Part shown: positions 1 to 8,196 of the stretch, in pieces
Numbering within the stretch: position 1 is the first letter of the stretch
How the letters are laid out: every line of letters begins with the position of its first letter
Assembly (NCBI RefSeq): GCF_000721175.1
Contig: NZ_JOEZ01000013.1
Span: forward strand, 1-64,000
Direction: 5' to 3'
DNA length: 64,000 nucleotides
From: Streptomyces anulatus
GTDB taxonomy: Bacteria; Actinomycetota; Actinomycetes; Streptomycetales; Streptomycetaceae
Position numbers and translations under genes: made by a program
The notes under the pieces: generated by a model
What the model was told of the DNA's origin: nothing
The model's database searches: none
Seen by the model: only the letters and a program-made list of their open reading frames with translations

Positions 1-101
1 TTGGCGGACCCGAGAACCACTACAAGGGCTGCACCCGTATCACCAGCCGAAACGCCCAAAGTTGCGCCGCAGACCGAACCCGTAACCGAACGGCATTGGT
101 C

Positions 102-205
102 CTAGGGCGTGTTTCGAAAGTAGCGCCGTCCGCCCGGAGGGCGGGCTCGGCGGCGTCTGGTGCGTGCGATCGCAAGGCGGAGGGTCGCCCCGATACACGC
201 CCTAG
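102..205. mobile_element. MITE-like element, copy A (short form)
   Basis: Non-coding element with near-perfect terminal inverted repeats: GGCGTGTTTCG at 106-116 and CGATACACGCC at 191-201, 10 of 11 complementary. It is flanked on both sides by CTAG (102-105 and 202-205), which looks like a 4-bp target duplication. A GC-rich palindrome lies near 131-145. The first 90 bp match copy B at 45702-45791 with two substitutions and no gaps. CTAG duplications of the YTAR type are typical of IS5-family elements, so an IS5-derived miniature element is inferred. No transposase is present. Confidence 0.7.
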
Positions 206-232
206 CGCCGCTCGTCCGGACGCGCCGCCGGG

Positions 233-1051
233 TCAGGACGCGGCCGCCTCGAAGAGGGTGTGCATGGCGCGGCGCAGCTCGGTGACATCGCGCACCGGCT
301 CCGGGAACTCGAAGCGGGCGTCGAAGCAGGACCCCTGGACCTCGACGAAGCGGACCCGCAAGCCGAAGCGGTCCAGCGCGACCGGCACGGCCCTGGGCCG
401 GCGGGCGGTGCGCTCGCCCAGCAGACCGCACAGGGTGCGCATCTGCTCGTCGTGGGCGGAGTGCAGATGCTGGAGCAGCTCCGCCTCGTGGGTGACCAGT
501 GGGTCGGGGTCCGCGTCCCGGAAGCCCTCCGGCTCGACGCCCTCGGCGCCCCAGAGGTCGTCCACGTACGCCTCACCGAACTCCAGGCGCAGCATCATCC
601 GGCCGGGCTCGGCGATGCCGGGCACGGAGGTGAGCCAGCCGGAGACCCACGCGCGGCCCCGGATCCGGTGGGGCACGGAGACCGGAGCGACGTCCGTGAT
701 CTCCAGCACGGCGGTCAGCTCGTCGCCCTGCGCGTGCGTCGCGGCCCGGACCGCCGGGGAATCCGCGGGGAATTCGAGGAACAGATCGCCCTCGGGTCCC
801 ACGCTCCTGCTGTCCGGGACCAGCGGCTCCGCGCGGGCCGGATCGAGCCCCGGTACGACGAGCAGCGCGGAGCAGGTACTCTGTACGAGAGTTCGTGTGC
901 GCTCGGCTGCTGACGGCATCCGAGTGTTTTCAAGCCCGCTGGGACGCGGCTGACCACGATCAGATCGGCCTTCCGTCGTAGCAGCACCTTCTGGTGTGCT
1001 GCCGCTGTCTGTGCTGTCCGTGACGTGAGTGGTGTTCCCAGGGCGAGACAT
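233..1051 (-). CDS. HugZ-like two-domain protein (split barrel + DUF2470)
   Basis: The product is 272 aa. Residues of about 45-165 look like an FMN-binding split-barrel (pyridoxamine-oxidase-like) fold. Residues of about 185-270 look like DUF2470, beginning HEAELLQHLHSAHDEQM. This two-domain order is that of HugZ/HutZ haem-degrading proteins and their plant relative GluBP. The first 45 residues are Ser/Thr/Gly-rich and probably disordered. The start is fixed by AAGGAG a few bases before ATG 1051; an internal Met (MPSAAERTR) is an alternative. An iron box sits immediately upstream, which supports a role in iron or haem handling. Haem-oxygenase activity is inferred; the family also contains non-catalytic haem-binding members. 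Confidence 0.75.
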   Translation of the reverse strand: MSRPGNTTHVTDSTDSGSTPEGAATTEGRSDRGQPRPSGLENTRMPSAAERTRTLVQSTCSALLVVPGLDPARAEPLVPDSRSVGPEGDLFLEFPADSPAVRAATHAQGDELTAVLEITDVAPVSVPHRIRGRAWVSGWLTSVPGIAEPGRMMLRLEFGEAYVDDLWGAEGVEPEGFRDADPDPLVTHEAELLQHLHSAHDEQMRTLCGLLGERTARRPRAVPVALDRFGLRVRFVEVQGSCFDARFEFPEPVRDVTELRRAMHTLFEAAAS

Positions 1052-1065
1052 GCGATCTCCTTGAG

Positions 1066-1084
1066 TAAGGTAAACCTAACCTAA
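1066..1084 (-). promoter_or_regulatory. Iron box (DmdR1/IdeR-type operator)
   Basis: On the minus strand this reads TTAGGTTAGGTTTACCTTA, close to the actinobacterial DtxR/IdeR/DmdR consensus TTAGGTTAGGCTCACCTAA. It ends 14 bases before the ATG of the HugZ-like gene and 23 bases before the GTG of rpsD, so it lies in a shared divergent promoter region. Repression by iron-loaded DmdR is expected for the minus-strand gene. An effect on rpsD is possible but not shown. Confidence 0.8.
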
Positions 1085-1107
1085 CCCACAACGGAGGTCT
1101 GGAGAAC

Positions 1108-1722
1108 GTGCCTAACCAGTCGCGTCCCAAGGTCAAGAAGTCGCGTGCCCTCGGCATCGCTCTGACGCCCAAGGCTGTCAAGTACTTCGAAGCCCGTCCG
1201 TACCCGCCGGGCGAGCACGGCCGTGGCCGCAAGCAGAACTCGGACTACAAGGTCCGTCTGCTGGAGAAGCAGCGCCTGCGTGCGCAGTACGACATCAGCG
1301 AGCGCCAGATGGTGCGCGCCTACGACCGTGCCAAGAAGGCCGAAGGCAAGACGGGCGAGGCGCTGGTCGTCGAGCTCGAGCGTCGCCTCGACGCCCTGGT
1401 TCTGCGTTCGGGCATCGCCCGCACCATCTACCAGGCCCGCCAGATGGTCGTCCACGGCCACATCGAGGTCAACGGTGGCAAGGTCGACAAGCCTTCCTTC
1501 CGCGTGCGCCCCGACGACGTCGTCCAGGTCCGGGAGCGCAGCCGCACCAAGGTCCCCTTCCAGGTGGCCCGCGAGGGTGGCTACGACACCGACGGTGAGA
1601 CCCCGCGCTACCTCCAGGTGAACCTGAAGGCCCTGGCCTTCCGCCTGGACCGGGACCCGAACCGCAAGGAGATCCCGGTGATCTGCGACGAGCAGCTCGT
1701 CGTCGAGTACTACGCCCGCTGA
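1108..1722 (+). CDS. rpsD: 30S ribosomal protein S4
   Basis: The product is 204 aa, the usual length of streptomycete S4. S4 binds 16S rRNA early in small-subunit assembly. The N-terminal S4 domain is followed by the S4 RNA-binding fold at about residues 93-155 ([21 protein letters not shown] onward). The GTG start is preceded by GGAGGTCTGGAG. The N-terminal cysteine cluster of zinc-binding S4 proteins is absent, and the only cysteine is near the C-terminus (ICDEQL), so this is the zinc-free type. The gene is monocistronic and divergent from the HugZ-like gene, with an iron box between them. Confidence 0.97.
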   Translation: MPNQSRPKVKKSRALGIALTPKAVKYFEARPYPPGEHGRGRKQNSDYKVRLLEKQRLRAQYDISERQMVRAYDRAKKAEGKTGEALVVELERRLDALVLRSGIARTIYQARQMVVHGHIEVNGGKVDKPSFRVRPDDVVQVRERSRTKVPFQVAREGGYDTDGETPRYLQVNLKALAFRLDRDPNRKEIPVICDEQLVVEYYAR

Positions 1723-1739
1723 TCCAGGCGTAGCCGCTC

Positions 1740-3953
1740 TCACCAGCGCTCCGGCCCGCCCCTCCCTGTCATCCGGGAGGCGGCGGGCCTTCGCGTTCCC
1801 CCGGGCCCGCCCGGCGCCGCCTGCCCGCCCGCGCCCGGCGCGTCCCTCGCCGCGGCCGGGCCGTCGCCGGCCAGCGCCCGGTCGACCGCGGTGTCCGGAT
1901 CCAGCCGCCGGCCCGCCCGCAGCCCCTCCTCGTACGCCGCGTTCCCCAGCTCCCGGCGTGCCTGCTCCTCGCACTCCGCCCGTGGCCGCCCGTAGAACGC
2001 CGAGCCGAACAGCTGCAGACCCACCGACGGCCAGATGGCCTCCGCCGCACCCTGGAGCACGGCGGCCTCCCCGGCGTCCCCCTCCACCACCGTCACCAGG
2101 GCCAGCAGCTCCAGCGACAGCACCGTGCCCAGCAGATCGTTGAACGTCCGGCCGATCGTCAGGCACTCGCCGAGCATCTGCCGCGCCCGCGCCGGCCGTC
2201 CCCGTCGCAGCGCCGCGTACGCCAGGACGTACAGCGCGTACGCCAGCGCCCACCGCTCCCCGTGGTCCTCGCAGATCTCCCGGACCTCGTCGCAGATCAC
2301 CGCCGCCGCGTCCAGATCGCCGAGGAACGCCACCGCCATGGCCAGCTCCACCTGCGCCATCAGCACGTTGCTGTTCAGCTCGCCGACCTCGCGGTACCGG
2401 CCGAGCGCGTCACGGAGCAGCTCCTCGGCCCGTGGCATGTCGTCCGTCACGATCGCCAGACACCCCGTGCGATGCACCGCGTACGCCAGTGCCGTCGCGT
2501 CTCCGGAGCGCTCGGCCTCCTCCCGGCACTCCTGGAGCGCCGAGATCGCGCCGACCGTGTCGCCCTGAAGCACCGCCACATAGCCCAGCACCCACAGCAC
2601 CTTCAGCCGTGCGGCATCGTGCGGGGTCGGTTCCTCCAGGACGTGGTCCAGCCAGTGCCGCCCCTCGGACAGCCGCCCGCAGCCGGCCCAGTAGAACCAC
2701 AGGGTGCCCGCCAGATACTGCGCCAGATGCACCTCGTCGGGGCTCTCCATCGAGCACTCCATCGCCCGGCGGAGATTGGGCAGTTCACCGTCGATCCGCG
2801 CCGCCACCTCCGCCTGGCGCGGACTGAACCAGTCCAGCTCGCACCAGGTCGCGAGCCCCAGGAACCAGTCCCGGTGCCGCCGGCGCAGCCGCTGGGCGTC
2901 CCCGGCCGCCGCCAGCCACTGCGCCCCGTACTCTCTGACCGTGTCCAGCAACCGGTAGCGGGCGCCGGTCGGGCCGTCCTCGCGCTCCACCACCGACTGG
3001 GCGAGCAGCTCGTCCAGCACATCGAGCACCGAGTCGGCCGGCAGGTCCGGCCCGCCGCAGATGTACTCGGCGGCCTCCAGGTCGAACTGCCCGGCGAACA
3101 CCGAGAGCCGCGCCCACAGCAGCCGCTGCTCGGACGTGCACAGCTCATGGCTCCAGCCGATCGCCGTACGCAGCGTCTGGTGGCGGGGCGGCGCGCCCCG
3201 TGGGCCGCCGGTCAGCAGCCGGAACCGGTCGTCCAGCCGCAGGAGCACCTGTTCCACCGAGAGGGCGCGCAGCCGCCCGGCTGCCAGCTCCAGGGCCAGC
3301 GGAATACCGTCGAGGCGGCGGCAGAGCTCCAGCGCGGCCGTCCGCTCGCCCGCCGTCGGGGCCCAGCCCGGCCGCACCCCGCGCGCCCGTTCGGTGAAGA
3401 GCTCCACCGCGTCCCCGTCGGACATCGGGGCGAGCGGGAACGTCCGTTCCCCTTCCACCCGGAGGGGGCAGCGCCCGGCCGCGAGCACCTGGAGGCGCGG
3501 GGCCCGGCGCAGCAGTTCGGTGACGAGATCGGCGCAGGCGTCGACGAGGTGCTCGAAGCCGTCGATCACCAGCAGCGTCCGGCGCTCGGAGAGATGTCCG
3601 ACGAGGACGGCGCGCGGCGGCCTGCTGGTGTGATCGGTCAGGCCCAGCGCTTCGGCCAGGGCGTGTTCCAGCAGGTCGGGATCGCGTACGGCGGACAGCT
3701 CGGCCAGCAGGACTCCGTCGCAGTACCGTTTCTCCCGGAGCGCGGCGACACGGGTGACGCACCGGGTCTTGCCCACGCCCGCCACCCCGGCGACGGTGAC
3801 GAGCCTGGACTCCTCCAGCAGCCCGTCCAGCTCGGCCAGTTCGTCCTCGCGTCCCACGAATCTGTTCAGTTCGGCCGGGAGGGTGCCGGGTGCCGCCGCG
3901 GGGCGGGCGTCCGGACCATCGGGATTCGGGGAGGGGTCCTGCAGGCGTCGCAT
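1740..3953 (-). CDS. NB-ARC/TPR ATPase (AfsR-like core, no DNA-binding domain)
   Basis: The product is 737 aa from ATG 3953. The opening LPAELNRFVGREDEL is typical of the ATPase core of SARP and LuxR regulators. Walker A (GVAGVGKT) is at residues 56-63 and Walker B (LLVID) at about 127-131. TPR-like helices fill the second half. No N-terminal SARP/OmpR helix-turn-helix and no C-terminal LuxR domain is seen; the protein ends in an Ala/Gly/Pro-rich tail. The reading frame is open upstream to 4409, but that part overlaps DUF948 antisense and lacks a ribosome site. The ribosome site at 3953 is also weak, so the exact start is uncertain. It is probably a regulatory STAND ATPase whose partner is unknown. 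Confidence 0.8.
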   Translation of the reverse strand: MRRLQDPSPNPDGPDARPAAAPGTLPAELNRFVGREDELAELDGLLEESRLVTVAGVAGVGKTRCVTRVAALREKRYCDGVLLAELSAVRDPDLLEHALAEALGLTDHTSRPPRAVLVGHLSERRTLLVIDGFEHLVDACADLVTELLRRAPRLQVLAAGRCPLRVEGERTFPLAPMSDGDAVELFTERARGVRPGWAPTAGERTAALELCRRLDGIPLALELAAGRLRALSVEQVLLRLDDRFRLLTGGPRGAPPRHQTLRTAIGWSHELCTSEQRLLWARLSVFAGQFDLEAAEYICGGPDLPADSVLDVLDELLAQSVVEREDGPTGARYRLLDTVREYGAQWLAAAGDAQRLRRRHRDWFLGLATWCELDWFSPRQAEVAARIDGELPNLRRAMECSMESPDEVHLAQYLAGTLWFYWAGCGRLSEGRHWLDHVLEEPTPHDAARLKVLWVLGYVAVLQGDTVGAISALQECREEAERSGDATALAYAVHRTGCLAIVTDDMPRAEELLRDALGRYREVGELNSNVLMAQVELAMAVAFLGDLDAAAVICDEVREICEDHGERWALAYALYVLAYAALRRGRPARARQMLGECLTIGRTFNDLLGTVLSLELLALVTVVEGDAGEAAVLQGAAEAIWPSVGLQLFGSAFYGRPRAECEEQARRELGNAAYEEGLRAGRRLDPDTAVDRALAGDGPAAARDAPGAGGQAAPGGPGGTRRPAASRMTGRGGPERW
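1753..1789. terminator. Bidirectional terminator hairpin rpsD / NB-ARC gene
   Basis: A GGCCCGCC-CCTCCC arm pairs with GGGAGG-C-GGCGGGCC with one bulged C, around an 8-nt loop. It lies 31 bases after the rpsD stop and inside the last codons of the convergent NB-ARC gene, so it can end rpsD transcripts. Confidence 0.65.
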
Positions 3954-4113
3954 GAAACACGGAGCGTACTGGCTTGAAAGCTCTCCGTACAATCTCGTGA
4001 AGCAACTCCCGCTCGGCCCGTGGGGAATGCGGTAGGGGAGGAGATGTGCGGCGCGATAGGCTCGTGGGACAAGGCCCGGCAGGGCCCGAGCGACGAGCAG
4101 AGAGCGGTGCACA

Positions 4114-4590
4114 GTGTCCGGTGGAGAGGTGGCCGGGATCCTCGTGGCCGTCTTCTGGGCGATCCTGGTCTCGTTCCTCGCCGTGGTGCTGGTGAGGCTC
4201 GCCCAGACGCTCAGGGCGACCACCAAGCTCGTGGCGGACGTGACCGACCAGGCCGTTCCGCTGCTGGCCGACGCCTCGGCGACGGTGCGCTCCGCGCAGA
4301 CCCAGCTGGACAAGGTCGACGCCATCGCGAGCGACGTCCAGGAAGTCACCTCCAACGCCTCCGCGCTCTCGACCACCGTCGCCTCCACCTTCGGCGGCCC
4401 CCTCGTCAAGGTCGCGGCGTTCGGCTACGGCGTACGGCAGGCCCTCGGCCGCCGCGCCGCCCCCGAGCCCGACCCGGAACCGGCGCGGGGCCGTGGCTCC
4501 GCCCGCCGCACGGTGATCGTCGGCCGGACCGTACCCTCGGCGCGCGGACGCAGGCGCGAACGCCGAAACGCCCGCGGACAGAAGGACTGA
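4114..4590 (+). CDS. DUF948 membrane-anchored protein
   Basis: The product is 158 aa from GTG 4114. One transmembrane helix at about residues 6-30 (VAGILVAVFWAILVSFLAVVL) is followed by an Ala/Asp/Val-rich helical stretch of the DUF948 (YtxG-like) family. The C-terminal tail is Arg-rich and basic. The function is unknown. It is the first gene of a tight operon with the DUF6167 gene (7-base gap) and alaS, an arrangement conserved in Streptomyces. The ribosome site is weak (GAGAGCGG). Family membership is clear but no biochemical role can be given. Confidence 0.85.
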   Translation: MSGGEVAGILVAVFWAILVSFLAVVLVRLAQTLRATTKLVADVTDQAVPLLADASATVRSAQTQLDKVDAIASDVQEVTSNASALSTTVASTFGGPLVKVAAFGYGVRQALGRRAAPEPDPEPARGRGSARRTVIVGRTVPSARGRRRERRNARGQKD

Positions 4591-4597
4591 TCCAGCG

Positions 4598-4945
4598 ATG
4601 TTCCGCCGCACGTTCTGGTTCACCGCCGGCGCAGCCGCCGGTGTGTGGGCCACCACCAAGGTCAACCGCAAGCTCAGGCAGCTGACCCCCGAAAGCCTCG
4701 CGGCGCAGGCCGCGGACAAGGCGATCGAGACCGGTCACAAGCTCAAGGACTTCGCCCTCGACGTCCGTGAGGGCATGGTCCGGCGCGAAGCCGAACTGGG
4801 CGGCGCCCTGGGCCTGGAAGCGCCGGTCGACCCCGACCTTCCCGTACAGCGGCACTTCGCCGTCGAAGCGGCCGAACCGCCCGCGAACGCGAGCACGTAC
4901 CGCAAGCTCCCCTACAGAACGAACAACCGGAATGAGGACCACTGA
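4598..4945 (+). CDS. DUF6167 family small protein
   Basis: The product is 115 aa and starts [25 protein letters not shown]. The hydrophobic N-terminal stretch could be a short membrane anchor or an uncleaved signal. It is followed by charged helices ([27 protein letters not shown]). The family is actinobacterial and of unknown function. Its stop codon overlaps the alaS start by one base (TGATG), so translation is probably coupled to alaS. Together with the DUF948 gene it forms the leader pair of the alaS operon. Confidence 0.85.
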   Translation: MFRRTFWFTAGAAAGVWATTKVNRKLRQLTPESLAAQAADKAIETGHKLKDFALDVREGMVRREAELGGALGLEAPVDPDLPVQRHFAVEAAEPPANASTYRKLPYRTNNRNEDH

Positions 4946-7614
4946 TGGAGTCGGCTGAAATCCGCCGCCGCTGGCTGAGCTTCTTCGAGGAGCGCGGTCA
5001 CACCGCCGTGCCTTCGGCGTCGCTCATCGCGGACGACCCGACTCTGCTGCTGGTCCCCGCGGGCATGGTCCCCTTCAAGCCGTACTTCCTCGGCGAGGTC
5101 AAGCCGCCCGCTCCGCGCGTCACCAGCGTGCAGAAGTGCGTGCGCACGCCGGACATCGAAGAGGTCGGCAAGACCACCCGCCACGGCACCTTCTTCCAGA
5201 TGTGCGGCAACTTCTCCTTCGGGGACTACTTCAAGGAGGGCGCCATCCAGCTCGCCTGGGAGGCGCTGACCAACTCCGTCGAGGACGGCGGCTACGGCCT
5301 CGACCCCGAGAAGCTCTGGATCACGGTCTACCTCGACGACGACGAGGCCGAGCAGATCTGGCGCGACAAGATCGGCGTCCCCGCCGAGCGCATCCAGCGC
5401 CTGGGCAAGAAGGACAACTTCTGGTCCATGGGCGTCCCCGGACCCTGCGGCCCGTGCTCGGAGATCAACTACGACCGCGGCCCCGAGTTCGGCGTCGAGG
5501 GCGGCCCGGCCGTCAACGACGAGCGCTACGTGGAGATCTGGAACCTGGTCTTCATGCAGTACGAGCGCGGCGCCGGCGACGGCAAGGAGGACTTCCCGAT
5601 CCTCGGGGAACTGCCGTCGAAGAACATCGACACCGGTCTAGGCCTCGAACGCCTCGCCATGATCCTGCAGGGCGTACAGAACATGTACGAGACCGACACC
5701 CTGCGCGTCGTCATGGACAAGGCCACCGAGCTGACCGGCGTCCGCTACGGCGCCGAGCAGGGCACCGACGTCTCGCTCCGCGTCGTCGCCGACCACATCC
5801 GCACGTCGGTGATGCTCATCGGCGACGGTGTCACCCCCGGCAACGAGGGCCGCGGCTATGTGCTGCGCCGCATCATGCGCCGCGCCATCCGCAACATGCG
5901 TCTCATGGGCGCCACCGGCTCGGTCGTCAAGGAACTGGTCGACGTCGTGGTCGACACGATGGGTCTGCAGTACCCGGAGCTGATCACCGACCGCAAGCGC
6001 ATCGAGACCGTCGCGCTCGCCGAGGAAGCCGCCTTCCTCAAGGCCCTCAAGGGCGGCACCAACATCCTGGAGACCGCCGTCACCGAGACCAAGGCCGCCG
6101 GCGGCCAGGTCCTCGCCGGCGACAAGGCGTTCCTGCTCCATGACACCTGGGGCTTCCCGATCGACCTGACCCTGGAGATGGCCGCCGAGCAGGGGCTGTC
6201 CGTGGACGAGGACGGCTTCCGCCGCCTCATGCAGGAGCAGCGCGACAAGGCCAAGGCCGACGCCCGCGCCAAGAAGACCGGTCACGCCGACCTGTCCGCC
6301 TACCGCGAGGTCGCCGACACCTCCGGCGCCACCGAGTTCACCGGCTACACCTCCACCGCCGGAGAGTCCACCATCGTCGGCCTCCTGGTCGACGGTGTGC
6401 CCTCGCCCGCCGCCACCGAGGGCGACGAGGTCGAGGTCGTCCTCGACCGCACGCCTTTCTACGCCGAGGGCGGCGGCCAGCTCGCCGACACCGGCCGCAT
6501 CCGGCTCGACACCGGTGCCGTGATCGAGGTCCGCGACGTCCAGAAGCCGGTTCCCGGCGTCCACGTCCACAAGGGCGTCGTCCAGGTCGGCGAGGTGACG
6601 GTCGGAGCCTCCGTCTTCGCCTCCATCGACAACACCCGCCGCCGCGCCATCGCCCGCGCCCACAGCGCCACCCACCTCACGCACCAGGCGCTGCGCGACG
6701 CTCTCGGCCCCACGGCCGCCCAGGCCGGCTCGGAGAACTCCCCGGGCCGCTTCCGCTTCGACTTCGGCTCGCCCGCCGCCGTCCCCGGCACGGTCCTCAC
6801 CGACGTCGAGCAGCGGATCAACGAGGTCCTGTCGCGGGAACTCGACGTCCAGGCGGAGGTCATGTCCATCGACGAGGCCAAGAAGCAGGGTGCGATCGCC
6901 GAGTTCGGCGAGAAGTACGGCGAGCGGGTCCGCGTCGTGACCATCGGCGACTTCTCCAAGGAGCTGTGCGGCGGCACGCACGTCCACAACACCGCCCAGC
7001 TGGGTCTGGTGAAGCTGCTCGGCGAGTCCTCCATCGGCTCGGGCGTGCGCCGCATCGAGGCCCTCGTCGGCGTGGACGCGTACAATTTCCTCGCCAAGGA
7101 GCACACGGTCGTCGCCCAGCTTCAGGAGCTGGTCAAGGGCCGTCCCGAGGAGCTTCCGGAGAAGATCGCGGGCATGCTCGGCAAGTTGAAGGACGCCGAG
7201 AAGGAGATCGAGAAGTTCCGCGCGGAGAAGGTCCTTGCGGCCGCCGCCGGACTCGTCGAGTCCGCCAAGGACGTCCGCGGCGTCGCCCTGGTCACCGGCC
7301 AGGTCCCCGACGGCACCTCCGCCGACGACCTGCGCAAGCTGGTCCTGGACGTGCGCGGCCGCATCCAGGGCGGCCGCCCGGCCGTCGTGGCGCTGTTCAC
7401 CACGGCCAACGGCCGCCCGCTCACCGTCATCGCCACCAATGAGGCCGCCCGCGAGCGTGGTCTCAAGGCCGGTGACCTCGTCCGTACGGCCGCCAAGACG
7501 CTCGGCGGCGGTGGCGGCGGCAAGCCGGACGTCGCCCAGGGCGGCGGTACGAACCCGGCCGCCATCGGTGACGCCGTCGCCGCCGTCGAACGCCTCGTCA
7601 CCGAGATCGCGTGA
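4945..7614 (+). CDS. alaS: Alanine--tRNA ligase
   Basis: The product is 889 aa, standard for AlaRS. It charges tRNA-Ala and edits mischarged Ser/Gly. The class II catalytic core is N-terminal ([21 protein letters not shown]). The editing-domain zinc ligands are HSATH at about residues 573-577 and CGGTH at about 675-679. The C-terminal C-Ala domain contains a GGGGGGK run. The start overlaps the upstream stop by one base, and the end overlaps ruvX by four. No T-box leader is seen. Confidence 0.98.
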   Translation: MESAEIRRRWLSFFEERGHTAVPSASLIADDPTLLLVPAGMVPFKPYFLGEVKPPAPRVTSVQKCVRTPDIEEVGKTTRHGTFFQMCGNFSFGDYFKEGAIQLAWEALTNSVEDGGYGLDPEKLWITVYLDDDEAEQIWRDKIGVPAERIQRLGKKDNFWSMGVPGPCGPCSEINYDRGPEFGVEGGPAVNDERYVEIWNLVFMQYERGAGDGKEDFPILGELPSKNIDTGLGLERLAMILQGVQNMYETDTLRVVMDKATELTGVRYGAEQGTDVSLRVVADHIRTSVMLIGDGVTPGNEGRGYVLRRIMRRAIRNMRLMGATGSVVKELVDVVVDTMGLQYPELITDRKRIETVALAEEAAFLKALKGGTNILETAVTETKAAGGQVLAGDKAFLLHDTWGFPIDLTLEMAAEQGLSVDEDGFRRLMQEQRDKAKADARAKKTGHADLSAYREVADTSGATEFTGYTSTAGESTIVGLLVDGVPSPAATEGDEVEVVLDRTPFYAEGGGQLADTGRIRLDTGAVIEVRDVQKPVPGVHVHKGVVQVGEVTVGASVFASIDNTRRRAIARAHSATHLTHQALRDALGPTAAQAGSENSPGRFRFDFGSPAAVPGTVLTDVEQRINEVLSRELDVQAEVMSIDEAKKQGAIAEFGEKYGERVRVVTIGDFSKELCGGTHVHNTAQLGLVKLLGESSIGSGVRRIEALVGVDAYNFLAKEHTVVAQLQELVKGRPEELPEKIAGMLGKLKDAEKEIEKFRAEKVLAAAAGLVESAKDVRGVALVTGQVPDGTSADDLRKLVLDVRGRIQGGRPAVVALFTTANGRPLTVIATNEAARERGLKAGDLVRTAAKTLGGGGGGKPDVAQGGGTNPAAIGDAVAAVERLVTEIA

Positions 7615-8096
7615 CGAGCGCGATGACGCAGATGCGCCGGGGCCGACGGCTCGCCGTCGATGTCGGGGACGCCCGGATCGGGGTCGCCTCGTGCGACCCC
7701 GACGGGATCCTGGCCACGCCGGTGGAGACCGTGCCGGGACGCGACGTCCCGGCCGCCCACCGGCGGCTCCGCGGACTCGTCGACGAGTACGAGCCGATCG
7801 AGGTCATCCTCGGCCTGCCCCGCTCCCTCGGCGGCGGCGAGGGCCCCGCAGCCGCCAAGGTCCGGGCGTTCGCTCAGGAGTTCGCCCGCTCGATCGCACC
7901 CGTTCCGGTGCGTCTGGTGGACGAGAGGATGACCACAGTGACGGCCGCTCAGGGGATGCGCGCCTCGGGCGTGAAGTCCAAGAAGGGCCGGTCTGTCATC
8001 GACCAGGCTGCCGCTGTGGTGATCCTTCAGAACGCTCTGGAGTCCGAACGGGCGTCAGGCAATCCCCCGGGCGAGGGCGTCGAAGTGGTTGTCTGA
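7611..8096 (+). CDS. ruvX: Holliday-junction resolvase-like / pre-16S rRNA nuclease (YqgF)
   Basis: The product is 161 aa from GTG 7611, with GTGA overlap to the alaS stop; ATG 7623 is an alternative start. The RNase H-like YqgF fold shows [13 protein letters not shown] (first catalytic Asp), LGLPRSLGG, and [13 protein letters not shown] (acidic residues). The family processes the 5' end of 16S rRNA in E. coli; the junction-resolvase role is less certain. The alaS-ruvX-mltG-aroE order is conserved in actinobacteria. Confidence 0.95.
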   Translation: MTSAMTQMRRGRRLAVDVGDARIGVASCDPDGILATPVETVPGRDVPAAHRRLRGLVDEYEPIEVILGLPRSLGGGEGPAAAKVRAFAQEFARSIAPVPVRLVDERMTTVTAAQGMRASGVKSKKGRSVIDQAAAVVILQNALESERASGNPPGEGVEVVV

Positions 8097-8196
8097 TCGC
8101 GATACGGTAACGTTCCGCGCGATGCGACGGTGTTCGAACAAACACCGCACAGCGAAGCGAAGAGACGGAACGTCGTCTCGCGGCTCTAGGGGATCG

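Noticed and set aside
1..105. Open frame LADPRTTTRAAP... ending at TAG 103-105, possible tail of a gene entering from the left
   Set aside because: Third-position GC is only moderate and no family is recognisable; other frames are equally open here. It is kept only as a hint in the miniature-element finding.
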